Assembly: GCA_905372595.1 (NCBI GenBank)
Contig: CAJPPS010000035.1
Coordinates: 1-9,541 of the forward strand
Direction of reading: 5' to 3'
Origin: an uncultured Capnocytophaga sp.
GTDB taxonomy: Bacteria > Bacteroidota > Bacteroidia > Flavobacteriales > Flavobacteriaceae
DNA length: 9,541 nucleotides
Shown here: positions 1-6,330 of the stretch, piece by piece
Numbering within the stretch: position 1 is the first letter of the stretch
How the letters are laid out: every line of letters begins with the position of its first letter
The notes under the pieces: generated by a model
Seen by the model: only the letters and a program-made list of their open reading frames with translations
The model's database searches: none
What the model was told of the DNA's origin: nothing
Position numbers and translations under genes: made by a program

Positions 1-33
1 ATATTGGGTTGTCCAGAAAGGACAACCCAATAT
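1..33. terminator. Perfect inverted repeat, probable terminator after the M13 peptidase gene
   Basis: A perfect 14-bp inverted repeat (ATATTGGGTTGTCC, 1-14, and its complement, 20-33) encloses the loop AGAAA. It lies 18 bases past the stop codon of the minus-strand peptidase gene, where an intrinsic terminator is expected. On the plus strand it is followed by TTTT. The minus-strand T-tract, if present, lies outside the window. It could also terminate a convergent plus-strand gene beyond the left edge. The stem may extend past base 1. Confidence 0.75.
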
Positions 34-51
34 TTTATTAACTGATTAAAA

Positions 52-2097
52 CTACCAAACTTTTACACGTTCTTCGGGGGATTTGTAGAGCTTGTCTCCT
101 TTTTTTACATCAAATGCCTTATACCAAGCATCGATATTAAGGAAAGGAGCATAGGCACGGATTGCCTGAGGGGTATGAGGGTCTGTTTTTAGCTGATTGA
201 TAAGGTATTTTTCTCTGGCTACTGCCCGCCATACGGTACACCAAGCGATAAAAAAGCGTTGGTTCTGAGTAAGTCCGCTGATTTTGCCTACTTTTCCATG
301 ATCTTTAAGATAGAGTTGTAGCGCATCGAAAGCAATATTGACCCCGCCAAGGTCAGCGATATTCTCCCCACTGGTAAGGGTACCATTGACAAAATGCCCT
401 TTTACCGGTTCGTATTTGTTAAACTGAGCAGCAAGAGCTCCTGTTACTTTCTTGAAGATTTCCTTGTCCTGAGGAGTCCACCAATTCTTAAGGTTTCCAT
501 CAGCATCAAATTCGGCTCCACTATCATCGAATCCGTGTGTCATTTCGTGTCCGATAACGGCTCCTATACCTCCGAAATTTACAGCAGGATCAGCATCGAA
601 GCTGAAGAAAGGGGCTTGAAGGATAGCTGCAGGGAATACAATCTCATTACCTTGAGGATTATAGTAAGCATTCACGTTCTGAGGGGTCATTCTCCAGCGG
701 GATTTATCCACAGGCTTACCTACATCAGCTAGGCTCTTTTGGTAGCGCCAAGCTCGTACATTGGATACGTTTTCAAAATAAGAGGCTTGTGAAGCTGGAG
801 CAATGGTCAGCTGAGAATAATCAGTCCATTTGTCAGGATAACCAACCTTTACTCCCATTTTGGCTAGCTTAGCCAATGCTTTTTCTTTGGTAGGGGCAGA
901 CATCCATTCTACTTCCTTGATGTGTTGAGCAAAACTCTTCTTAAGGTAGTCAATCAGAACAATCATTTCTTCTTTTGCCTTAGCAGGGAAGAATTTTTCT
1001 ACATAGAGCTTTCCGAAAGCCTCTCCTAATAATCCATTAATGATACCCAGAGCCCGCTTATTCATAGGGCGTTGTTCTTTGATTCCTTTTAGGTAGGTAC
1101 TATAGAAGCCAAAAGAAAGCTGATCTAGCTCTTGGTTTAGTGTATGTGTATTATTTGCGATGGTTTGAATCTTAAGATAATCCTTAAGTAAGGGTAAGTT
1201 TTGTTCATTTACAAAGCTATCATAAGCCTTATATAAGCGCATTTCTCCTACGATTACCTTATCGGTATTGACCCCTACATTTTTGAGGTATTCAGGCAGA
1301 TTGATGTTCTTGACTAAAGCTGATAACTCATTCATTGACTGAGGGTTATAAAGAATGTTAGGGTTTCTTCTTTCCTCATTAGTATACATTAGCTTTGCGA
1401 TATTTCTCTCAAAATCAACGATTTGCTTAGCCTTTTCTGCTGCATTTTTCTCTTTGATGAGGTTAAAAAGAGCAGTGAGATACTCCTCATACTTAACGAG
1501 AGCTTTGGTATTGCTTTCGCTTTGTTTTTGGTAGTAATCACGAGCCATACCTACGGAAAAAGCTCCTAGATAGACAGCATTAACTTGGGAATTCTTTTTA
1601 TCGGCACCTACACCCCAATCACAGATAGGATTACCTCCTCTTCGGGTATCCTTTTCTAGATATTTTTGTAAGTCTGAGAGATTTTTTATTTGGTCAATCT
1701 CGTCAAATTGACTTTGGAGGGGGGAGAGTCCGTCCGCATTACGTCGGTTCCAGTCCCGATAGCTTTCATATAGGTCTTTTATTTTCTGCCCTTCACTTCC
1801 TGTAGGATAGGTCTCCTTCAGGAGATTATCTAGAATGGTTAGGCAGTTCTCATCAGTGATTTCACGAAGCATCGTAAAGGAACCCCAATTGGTTTTGTCT
1901 GCTGGAATTTGGGCGGTTTTCATCCAATTTCCATTGACATAATTATAGAAATCATCTTGGGGGCGCACTGAGGTGTCCATAGCTTTGAGGTCTATTCCAC
2001 GTTCTATAGGATCATTTTTCTTATTAGAATGGGAACCACAAGCTACCAAGAAGCTCAAGGAAGCATACAAACAGAGTTTTTGTACATTCTTATTCAT
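52..2097 (-). CDS. pepO: M13-family (neprilysin/PepO-like) zinc endopeptidase lipoprotein
   Basis: This is a 681-residue zinc metallo-endopeptidase of family M13, the usual length for the family; it is expected to cut peptides in the periplasm. The start at 2097 is preferred because it gives a lipoprotein signal with lipobox L-V-A-C20; a longer reading from 2220 would run into the upstream gene. The N-terminal M13 domain begins near residue 40 (DDFYNYVNGNW, 48-58). The catalytic domain carries the substrate-binding NAYY (476-479), zinc motif HEMTH (517-521, catalytic E518), the third zinc ligand E578 in GENIADLGG with D582, and H641 and R647 matching neprilysin H711 and R717. It ends in VKVW like other members. 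Residues +2 to +6 after C20 lack the acidic surface-export signal described for Capnocytophaga lipoproteins, so a periplasm-facing location is inferred. It starts 35 bases after the upstream membrane protein gene and I see no promoter of its own, so co-transcription is likely. Exact substrate unknown. Confidence 0.93.
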   Translation of the reverse strand: MNKNVQKLCLYASLSFLVACGSHSNKKNDPIERGIDLKAMDTSVRPQDDFYNYVNGNWMKTAQIPADKTNWGSFTMLREITDENCLTILDNLLKETYPTGSEGQKIKDLYESYRDWNRRNADGLSPLQSQFDEIDQIKNLSDLQKYLEKDTRRGGNPICDWGVGADKKNSQVNAVYLGAFSVGMARDYYQKQSESNTKALVKYEEYLTALFNLIKEKNAAEKAKQIVDFERNIAKLMYTNEERRNPNILYNPQSMNELSALVKNINLPEYLKNVGVNTDKVIVGEMRLYKAYDSFVNEQNLPLLKDYLKIQTIANNTHTLNQELDQLSFGFYSTYLKGIKEQRPMNKRALGIINGLLGEAFGKLYVEKFFPAKAKEEMIVLIDYLKKSFAQHIKEVEWMSAPTKEKALAKLAKMGVKVGYPDKWTDYSQLTIAPASQASYFENVSNVRAWRYQKSLADVGKPVDKSRWRMTPQNVNAYYNPQGNEIVFPAAILQAPFFSFDADPAVNFGGIGAVIGHEMTHGFDDSGAEFDADGNLKNWWTPQDKEIFKKVTGALAAQFNKYEPVKGHFVNGTLTSGENIADLGGVNIAFDALQLYLKDHGKVGKISGLTQNQRFFIAWCTVWRAVAREKYLINQLKTDPHTPQAIRAYAPFLNIDAWYKAFDVKKGDKLYKSPEERVKVW

Positions 2098-2132
2098 AAA
2101 AATATAGATTTTTTTCAGATGTTTTATCAAGC

Positions 2133-3467
2133 TTAAGGTGCTGTTATTTGGCTCAGAATGCTCAAGCAAGCAGGGATATTCCCCTCTCGGTAACGGCGTG
2201 CCCAGAAGGTGAAAGCCCATCGGACGAAATAACTGCCATAATTATATCTATCATCCTGAAATTCATTAATATAATATCTGTTAAATAAAGATTGTAGAGC
2301 TTCTACCTGAGTATCAGGATCTTCTTCTCTATCCATTATTTTTAGGATTTCCTTATATAGTTTATCGTTTTCTTCCATAAGAGGGTATATAGCCATAAGG
2401 TATTCTAATTGCTGTGCGAGGCTGAATTCTCCTCCTTTACTAGGCTTAAGCTGATGGGTTTCTTCCTTCATTCGGCGTACGATTTCATCGCCGAAGTAGT
2501 GCCAGAAAGATTCTAATTTTTTATTATCCCGATTTATATATTTCTGGAGGTGATAGAGAGTATGCTGGTTTTCGTAATATTGGGCAAAATAACGGTTACT
2601 TTCGGGAAGAGGTTTTAGGTAAGGGCTGAATTCATAGTATTCTGTACCATAAGTATAACTGCGCTCACGAAAGAGCAGGTCCAAGGAATCTGTATTGAAT
2701 TGGTTAAAATTCCAATAAAAATCCTCAGAGGAATCTTCTTCGGAATAATCCTGCCCCCCTCCATCTTCTTCATAGCCGTTTTCGTCATCATAATACGCAT
2801 CATCATAATCATAATCTGAATCATCAGACTCATAATAGCCGTATTCATTAGGAGTAGTATCGGTTCTTTGATAAGTATAGAAGCTTACACCTAAGCCGTA
2901 GAGCATTATTAAGCCTGCAAGGATCAAAGCAGAGTTTCCTAATAAGTTAATATGCTTTTTTCTGAGAAATTTTCCTAATAGAAATAGAGGGAACCCAACG
3001 GAAAAAAGATAGATGAAAATAAGTCCTGTATGATCCTCCCATAGGCTGTAATAGTAGATATTGCGGAAGAACCACATCACAGAGGCTATTTCAAGAACAC
3101 CTATATAAATAAGCTCTCCCCAGAGGATATTCCTTACCCAAGGAGATAGAGACTTGGGCGCCTGTCGCTTAGCAGTATACCACAAAGGAGCTATCAGGGC
3201 ACCTAAGAATAAGCTTAAGGCAAAGAAGCTCACACTTACAATAAGAGTAGTTACTGATGAGAGGTGAAAGGAATTATCTAGATCCGTAATAGTATCCGAT
3301 ATAGGAGTGATAGTAAGTAAGGTAAAAAGTGTATCCTTAAAGAAATAAAATTGGAGATCACTATAGAAGAATTCATCTAGAAAAATAAGCCCTATAGCTA
3401 AGAGAATGCTTATGGAGACTAAAGCCAATTGTACCCATATAGTAGCGTGCAAAAAATAGTTTTTCAT
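2133..3467 (-). CDS. Unrecognised five-helix membrane protein with a Tyr/Asp/Glu-rich acidic segment
   Basis: I do not recognise a family for this 444-residue protein. Hydrophobic helices are seen at about residues 9-31, 71-96, 110-134, 147-167 and 176-198. Positive residues in the 2-3 loop (KR, 100-101) and the 4-5 loop (RKKH, 169-172) suggest a cytoplasmic N-terminus and place the C-terminal 245 residues in the periplasm (inference by the positive-inside rule). Directly after helix 5 comes an extremely acidic, tyrosine-rich stretch (about 204-250), followed by a soluble, helix-rich tail (about 260-444) rich in Tyr, Phe and charged residues. The start at 3467 is chosen over a TTG at 3522-3524, because that TTG forms the -33 element of a consensus promoter whose -7 box (3494-3501) lies between the two starts. 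It sits first in a pair with the M13 peptidase gene, 35 bases upstream of it; a shared envelope role is possible but unproven. Confidence 0.82.
   Translation of the reverse strand: MKNYFLHATIWVQLALVSISILLAIGLIFLDEFFYSDLQFYFFKDTLFTLLTITPISDTITDLDNSFHLSSVTTLIVSVSFFALSLFLGALIAPLWYTAKRQAPKSLSPWVRNILWGELIYIGVLEIASVMWFFRNIYYYSLWEDHTGLIFIYLFSVGFPLFLLGKFLRKKHINLLGNSALILAGLIMLYGLGVSFYTYQRTDTTPNEYGYYESDDSDYDYDDAYYDDENGYEEDGGGQDYSEEDSSEDFYWNFNQFNTDSLDLLFRERSYTYGTEYYEFSPYLKPLPESNRYFAQYYENQHTLYHLQKYINRDNKKLESFWHYFGDEIVRRMKEETHQLKPSKGGEFSLAQQLEYLMAIYPLMEENDKLYKEILKIMDREEDPDTQVEALQSLFNRYYINEFQDDRYNYGSYFVRWAFTFWARRYREGNIPACLSILSQITAP
2782..2838 (-). repeat. Imperfect GAT/TAT-type trinucleotide tract encoding the acidic segment
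   Basis: Read on the minus strand, this stretch is a run of near-repeated GAT, TAT and GAC codons encoding about 19 residues of Asp and Tyr with few interruptions. It is an in-frame low-complexity tract, so unit loss or gain would change loop length without breaking the reading frame. It also creates spurious open frames in the other two frames of the same strand. Confidence 0.6.
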
Positions 3468-3493
3468 CGAAAAAATGACTTTTATATAAGACG

Positions 3494-3524
3494 CAAAAAT
3501 AAGAATTTTTTCAGAAAAAGACAA
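3494..3524 (-). promoter_or_regulatory. Bacteroidota-type promoter for the membrane protein-pepO pair
   Basis: On the minus strand, TTG (3524-3522) is followed after 20 bases by TATTTTTG (3501-3494). This matches the Bacteroidota sigma pattern TTG-N17-23-TAnnTTTG known from Flavobacterium and Bacteroides. Transcription would begin near 3488, leaving a leader of about 20 bases before the ATG at 3467. Its position decides the start codon of the downstream gene. Confidence 0.75.
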
Positions 3525-3628
3525 GTTTTTCTTCTATGAATTACCATTCTCTTATCCAATGATTACAAATAAGGTAGCTCAAAGATTGATTTTTCTGAGA
3601 AACAGAGAAAACATCTAAATTTTTTTTG

Positions 3629-3636
3629 TAACTTTG
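3629..3636 (+). promoter_or_regulatory. -7 box TAACTTTG upstream of msrA
   Basis: TAACTTTG matches the Bacteroidota -7 consensus TAnnTTTG and lies 22 bases before the msrA ATG. No TTG is found at the usual -33 distance; a T-rich run (3620-3627) directly precedes the box. It is the likely promoter of the three-gene msrA operon, with a leader of under 20 bases. Confidence 0.62.
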
Positions 3637-3658
3637 CTCCAGATAACTAAGCAATATT

Positions 3659-4234
3659 ATGGAAACAGCGATTGTAGCAGGAGGGTGTTTTTGGTGTATG
3701 GAAGCTATCTATAGGCGGCTTCTAGGAGTAGAGGAAGTGGTCTCTGGCTTTATAGGGGGTAATGTGATTCATCCTACCTATAAGCAGGTATGTAATGAGG
3801 AGACAGGTCATGCTGAAGCAGTACAAATCACCTTTGATCCTCAGCTAATTACTTATATGGAAATTCTTGAGATATTTTGGCAAGCTCATGATCCTACCTC
3901 TCTTAACCAACAAGGGGATGATATAGGAACTCAGTATCGCTCAGTAATTTTCTATACCTCAGAAGCCCAGCACCAGCAAGCTCTCTTAAGCAGAGAGCAG
4001 GCTCAGAAGCTGTACTTTGAGGCGCCTATTGTTACTGAAATTCTTCCTGCAATGGAGTTCTATCCTGCACAGGAGGATTATCACCAGAACTATTACGAAA
4101 ATAATACTGATAGAGGCTATTGTATATTCTCTATTGCTCCTAAAATCAATAAGATACACAATTTGTTCAATTCTAAAATTAAACCTCAATACCAAACAAT
4201 AGAAAATGAAAACCGAACTCAAAAAACTCTATGA
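3659..4234 (+). CDS. msrA: Peptide methionine sulfoxide reductase A
   Basis: MsrA reduces methionine-S-sulfoxide, free or in proteins, and is a repair enzyme for oxidised proteins. The 191-residue product starts at the active-site strand: GCFWC at residues 9-13 with catalytic C10. Family motifs follow: Y41-x-x-V-C45, GHAEAV (50-55, with E53), QYRS (92-95), YHQ (141-143), and GYC (153-155), where C155 is the usual resolving cysteine. The second cysteine of GCFWC, C13, marks a subtype and could also take part in recycling (inference). No signal peptide is seen, so it is probably cytoplasmic. The C-terminal tail after PKINK (161-165) is polar and its last residues overlap the next gene by 29 bases. 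It is first in an operon with DUF2007 and HAD-phosphatase genes. No fused MsrB domain is present. Confidence 0.95.
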   Translation: METAIVAGGCFWCMEAIYRRLLGVEEVVSGFIGGNVIHPTYKQVCNEETGHAEAVQITFDPQLITYMEILEIFWQAHDPTSLNQQGDDIGTQYRSVIFYTSEAQHQQALLSREQAQKLYFEAPIVTEILPAMEFYPAQEDYHQNYYENNTDRGYCIFSIAPKINKIHNLFNSKIKPQYQTIENENRTQKTL

Positions 4235-4433
4235 AGGGAATCTACCACAGGTAACCCTCCTTACCAGTGCCCTTGAAGAGGCACAGATAAGCCCTATTAT
4301 CAAGGATCCAATGACTTCTGCTTCTATTGCAGGTTATGGAGCTTTAGGTACTGATCAGCAAGTATTTGTCTTTGAAGACCAATGGGAAAAAGCCAATGAA
4401 ATCCTCCAAGAGCTAAATCTCAAAAGTGAATGA
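4206..4433 (+). CDS. DUF2007 family small protein
   Basis: This 75-residue protein matches the pattern of DUF2007, a family common in Bacteroidota that some databases call 'putative signal transducing protein' without firm functional proof. Seen here are the N-terminal KKLYEGNLPQV segment (6-16), a helix LLTSALEEAQI (18-28) with the following I-I-K-D, a glycine-bearing middle (about 44-48), and the C-terminal QVFVFEDQWEKANEIL (about 52-67). There is no signal peptide or membrane helix, so it is cytoplasmic. Its ATG lies inside the end of msrA (29-base overlap) and its stop overlaps the next start as ATGA, so it is very likely translationally coupled to both. Molecular role unknown. Confidence 0.85.
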   Translation: MKTELKKLYEGNLPQVTLLTSALEEAQISPIIKDPMTSASIAGYGALGTDQQVFVFEDQWEKANEILQELNLKSE

Positions 4434-5233
4434 TAAAGCTGATTGTTTCCGATATGGATGGGACACTCCTGAACACCAATCACGAGTTTCCCAAGGATTT
4501 TATGCGTCTTTTTAAAGCCTTACAACAGCGAGAAATTACTTTCTGTGTGGCAAGTGGTAGGCAATATACGAGTTTGCTTCAATTTTTTGCTCCTATCAAG
4601 GAACAGATGAGCTTTATTGCCCAGAATGGTACCTTACTGATGCGGAATGATAAGGTGCTTTATGAAAATACTCTTAGTCCCTATCACCTACAACGTATCC
4701 TTTCAGTAGTGAAGCCTTCTTCACAGGTAGCTGTAGGATTGTATTCTAGGGCTCATACATATCTTTTCCCAACGACTCCCTATGCAGAATCCCAAGTACG
4801 TATCTATAACACTTCGGTGATTAAGGTAGGTGACCTTAGTGAGGTGCCTGAACCTATTAGTCAAGTATCCCTTTATGACCCTATTAATGCTAGGACGAAT
4901 ACTCTTCCTACACTCTCTGTTCTGGCTCAGGAAGGGCTTACCATTACTCTTTCAGGGACTCATTGGATAGATATTACCAATGCGGGAGCTAACAAAGGAG
5001 AAGCTCTTGTTGCCCTTCAGAAAGCCTTGGAAATCACTCCTGAACAAACAATGGCTTTCGGTGATCACCTTAATGATATCCAGATGATGAGGCAGGCTTC
5101 TTTCAGCTATGCGATGAAGAATGCAGAGGAAGAAGTCAAGGCGGTTGCTAATTATATAACAGAAAAAGATAATAATGAAAATGGAGTGTTAAAAACAGTT
5201 GATGAAAAGTTAAATCTAAATCTTTTTTCTTAA
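4430..5233 (+). CDS. Cof-type HAD-superfamily hydrolase (class IIB)
   Basis: This is a 267-residue cytoplasmic phosphatase of the HAD superfamily, Cof/class IIB group, whose members dephosphorylate small metabolites such as sugar phosphates and cofactor precursors. Motif I is DMDGT (8-12; nucleophile D8, acid/base D10), motif II is the serine of ASGR (41-44, S42), motif III is K189 in ANKGEAL, and motif IV is GDHLND (211-216, D212 and D216, magnesium binding). The cap lies between about residues 85 and 185, as expected for the C2 type. All catalytic residues are present and the length is normal. It starts within the stop of the DUF2007 gene (ATGA) and ends the operon. The true substrate cannot be told from the sequence, so no gene symbol is given. 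Confidence 0.92.
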   Translation: MIKLIVSDMDGTLLNTNHEFPKDFMRLFKALQQREITFCVASGRQYTSLLQFFAPIKEQMSFIAQNGTLLMRNDKVLYENTLSPYHLQRILSVVKPSSQVAVGLYSRAHTYLFPTTPYAESQVRIYNTSVIKVGDLSEVPEPISQVSLYDPINARTNTLPTLSVLAQEGLTITLSGTHWIDITNAGANKGEALVALQKALEITPEQTMAFGDHLNDIQMMRQASFSYAMKNAEEEVKAVANYITEKDNNENGVLKTVDEKLNLNLFS

Positions 5234-5277
5234 CAAAAAAGAATGCTATCTTTTTTTGGATTCTTCGTTTTTGTTAA
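5230..5277 (+). terminator. Possible AT-rich stem-loop after the HAD gene
   Basis: TTAACAAAAA followed by AGAAT (5230-5244) can pair with ATTCTTCGTTTTTGTTAA (5260-5277), leaving a three-base bulge. It starts at the HAD stop codon. The stem is almost all A-T and would be weak, and no long T-tract follows, so termination here is only a possibility. Confidence 0.35.
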
Positions 5278-5332
5278 TAAATTGAATTTTCCAAATAAAA
5301 AGGAAGAATTAACTAAACTTTAAATAGGGATA

Positions 5333-5362
5333 TTGCAGTATTCTTAGAAAGACGTACTTTTG
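5333..5362 (+). promoter_or_regulatory. Consensus Bacteroidota promoter of the lysozyme-like gene
   Basis: TTG (5333-5335), a 19-base spacer and TACTTTTG (5355-5362) fit the Bacteroidota promoter consensus exactly. Transcription would begin near 5368, giving a leader of about 85 bases before the ATG at 5453, which is long for this window. Confidence 0.78.
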
Positions 5363-5386
5363 CGCCGTGAAATTTTAAGCGCTCTT

Positions 5387-5417
5387 TGTTTAGAATTATT
5401 TAGAATTTTTCTAAACA
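5387..5417 (+). other. Inverted repeat in the 5' leader of the lysozyme-like gene
   Basis: TGTTTAGAA (5387-5395) and TTCTAAACA (5409-5417) are perfect 9-bp arms around a 13-base loop. TTTAGAAT also occurs twice directly (5389-5396 and 5399-5406). The element sits between promoter and start codon, so it could be an RNA hairpin in the leader or a binding site for a dimeric regulator. It could also be chance in AT-rich DNA. Confidence 0.4.
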
Positions 5418-5452
5418 GTAAAAAGGGGTAAGTCTTAAAGAAAAAATGCAAA

Positions 5453-6115
5453 ATGCTTCAATCTAAAAAAATGTTTTTTACTTGGGTAGAGAGCTTATTA
5501 GTTTCATTAAGTATCACTGCTCTTATTACACTACTCTTACTTCCCTCCTTGGGAACCCGTGAAGACCTTCACCAAAGCCTGAAAGTAGAAACACCAAAGC
5601 CAGTGGCTGTACATCAGGATTTCGTACCTCTTACAGAACTATCCGTTCTTATCAGAGAAAGTAATAACCTTATTGGGTTCAGGGAAAAAATGGGGTATCG
5701 AGAATCCCGAAATAACTACTTTATTACCAATCCTTATGGGCATATAGGGAAGTATCAATTTGGAAAATCAGCCCTTAAGTTCTATGGTATTTCTGAAAAG
5801 GATTTTCTTAACAGTCCTTCCTTACAGGAAAAGCTCTTTGATAGGAGCCTCTCTCATAATAAGTGGAAACTACGCAATGAAATCAGAGATTATTCAGGCA
5901 AATACGTAGCGGGAGTATTGGTTACTGAATCAGGGATTCTTGCTGCAGCTCACCTAGTAGGAGTTAATAGTGTGAAATCTTTTTTTAAGTCCAAGGGCAA
6001 AAGTATGTATGCCGACGCCAATGGTACTACCATTACTAATTACCTCAAGAGCTTTCAGAATTTTGACCTCTCTCAGATTCCTGCGAGTGAGTATGACGGT
6101 AGAAAGATTATATAG
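5453..6115 (+). CDS. Membrane-anchored lysozyme/transglycosylase-like protein
   Basis: The 220-residue product has one N-terminal hydrophobic helix (about 10-31) with no clear cleavage site, so it is probably a signal anchor holding the rest in the periplasm. The conserved region starts near residue 74. It has YRESRNNY (82-89), in which E84 sits where lysozyme-like and lytic transglycosylase folds place their catalytic glutamate, then NPYGHIGKYQFG (93-104) and TESGILAAAHLVG (158-170). I recall similar flavobacterial proteins annotated as peptidoglycan-binding or phage-type lysozyme-like proteins. No LysM or other wall-binding repeat is visible here, so it is a catalytic-like domain alone. It has its own promoter (5333-5362) and terminator (6136-6167) and is thus a single-gene unit. 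The ATG at 5453 is chosen; M7 (5471) is a possible alternative. Enzyme activity is inferred only. Confidence 0.75.
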   Translation: MLQSKKMFFTWVESLLVSLSITALITLLLLPSLGTREDLHQSLKVETPKPVAVHQDFVPLTELSVLIRESNNLIGFREKMGYRESRNNYFITNPYGHIGKYQFGKSALKFYGISEKDFLNSPSLQEKLFDRSLSHNKWKLRNEIRDYSGKYVAGVLVTESGILAAAHLVGVNSVKSFFKSKGKSMYADANGTTITNYLKSFQNFDLSQIPASEYDGRKII

Positions 6116-6135
6116 AAACGTAATAAACTGATTAT

Positions 6136-6167
6136 AAAGAGACTTTCCAATATGGAGAGTCTCTTTT
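6136..6167 (+). terminator. Rho-independent terminator of the lysozyme-like gene
   Basis: AAAGAGACTTTCC (6136-6148) pairs with GGAGAGTCTCTTT (6154-6166) with one T-G wobble around the loop AATAT; TTTTGTCTTT runs from the stem end. It lies 20 bases after the stop codon. Confidence 0.85.
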
Positions 6168-6219
6168 GTCTTTAACAAGAGCTAACAAATAATTGTTATA
6201 CATTTAACCACGCTGATAC

Positions 6220-6250
6220 TTGTTTCACGAGGTGATATACACTAATTTTG
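6220..6250 (+). promoter_or_regulatory. Consensus Bacteroidota promoter upstream of argS
   Basis: TTG (6220-6222), a 20-base spacer and TAATTTTG (6243-6250) fit the phylum consensus. Transcription would begin near 6256, only a few bases before an in-frame ATG at 6259 and about 75 bases before the preferred argS start at 6331. Confidence 0.7.
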
Positions 6251-6302
6251 CAGTCTGAATGAAAAATTTTCCTATAGGGATATTCAATAGGATTATTTTT
6301 CG

Positions 6303-6310
6303 TATTTTTG
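6303..6310 (+). promoter_or_regulatory. Second -7-like box close to the argS start
   Basis: TATTTTTG matches TAnnTTTG and ends 20 bases before the ATG at 6331, a spacing like that seen for msrA and the membrane protein gene here. No TTG is found at the -33 distance, so it is weaker evidence than 6220-6250. If used, the in-frame codons from 6259 could not be part of the protein. Confidence 0.4.
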
Positions 6311-6330
6311 CTATCTTAAACAGTGAAGAG

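Noticed and set aside
1..33. Inverted repeat as the end of an insertion sequence
   Set aside because: No transposase is seen, no matching copy occurs elsewhere in the window, and its place just after a stop codon fits a terminator.
394..732. Plus-strand open frame of 112 codons
   Set aside because: It lies wholly opposite the M13 catalytic domain, whose motifs are certain, and its product has no recognisable feature.
2098..2220. N-terminal extension of the M13 peptidase up to 2220
   Set aside because: It would overlap the end of the upstream gene and bury a clear lipoprotein signal inside the protein; the start at 2097 gives lipobox LVAC at the normal place.
2718..2838. Possible CRISPR or tandem repeat array in the repetitive stretch
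   Set aside because: There are no regular spacers or repeat units; it is codon-level low complexity inside a gene.
2615..2848. Minus-strand frame rich in Met and Ile
   Set aside because: It is the shifted reading of the GAT/TAT tract in the membrane protein gene.
3986..4222. Opposite-strand and shifted frames within the end of msrA
   Set aside because: The MsrA motifs continue through this region to GYC and PKINK, so the other frames are by-products.
5954..6178. Minus-strand 74-codon frame over the end of the lysozyme-like gene
   Set aside because: It begins inside the terminator hairpin at 6136-6167 and lies opposite conserved coding sequence; no promoter box precedes it.
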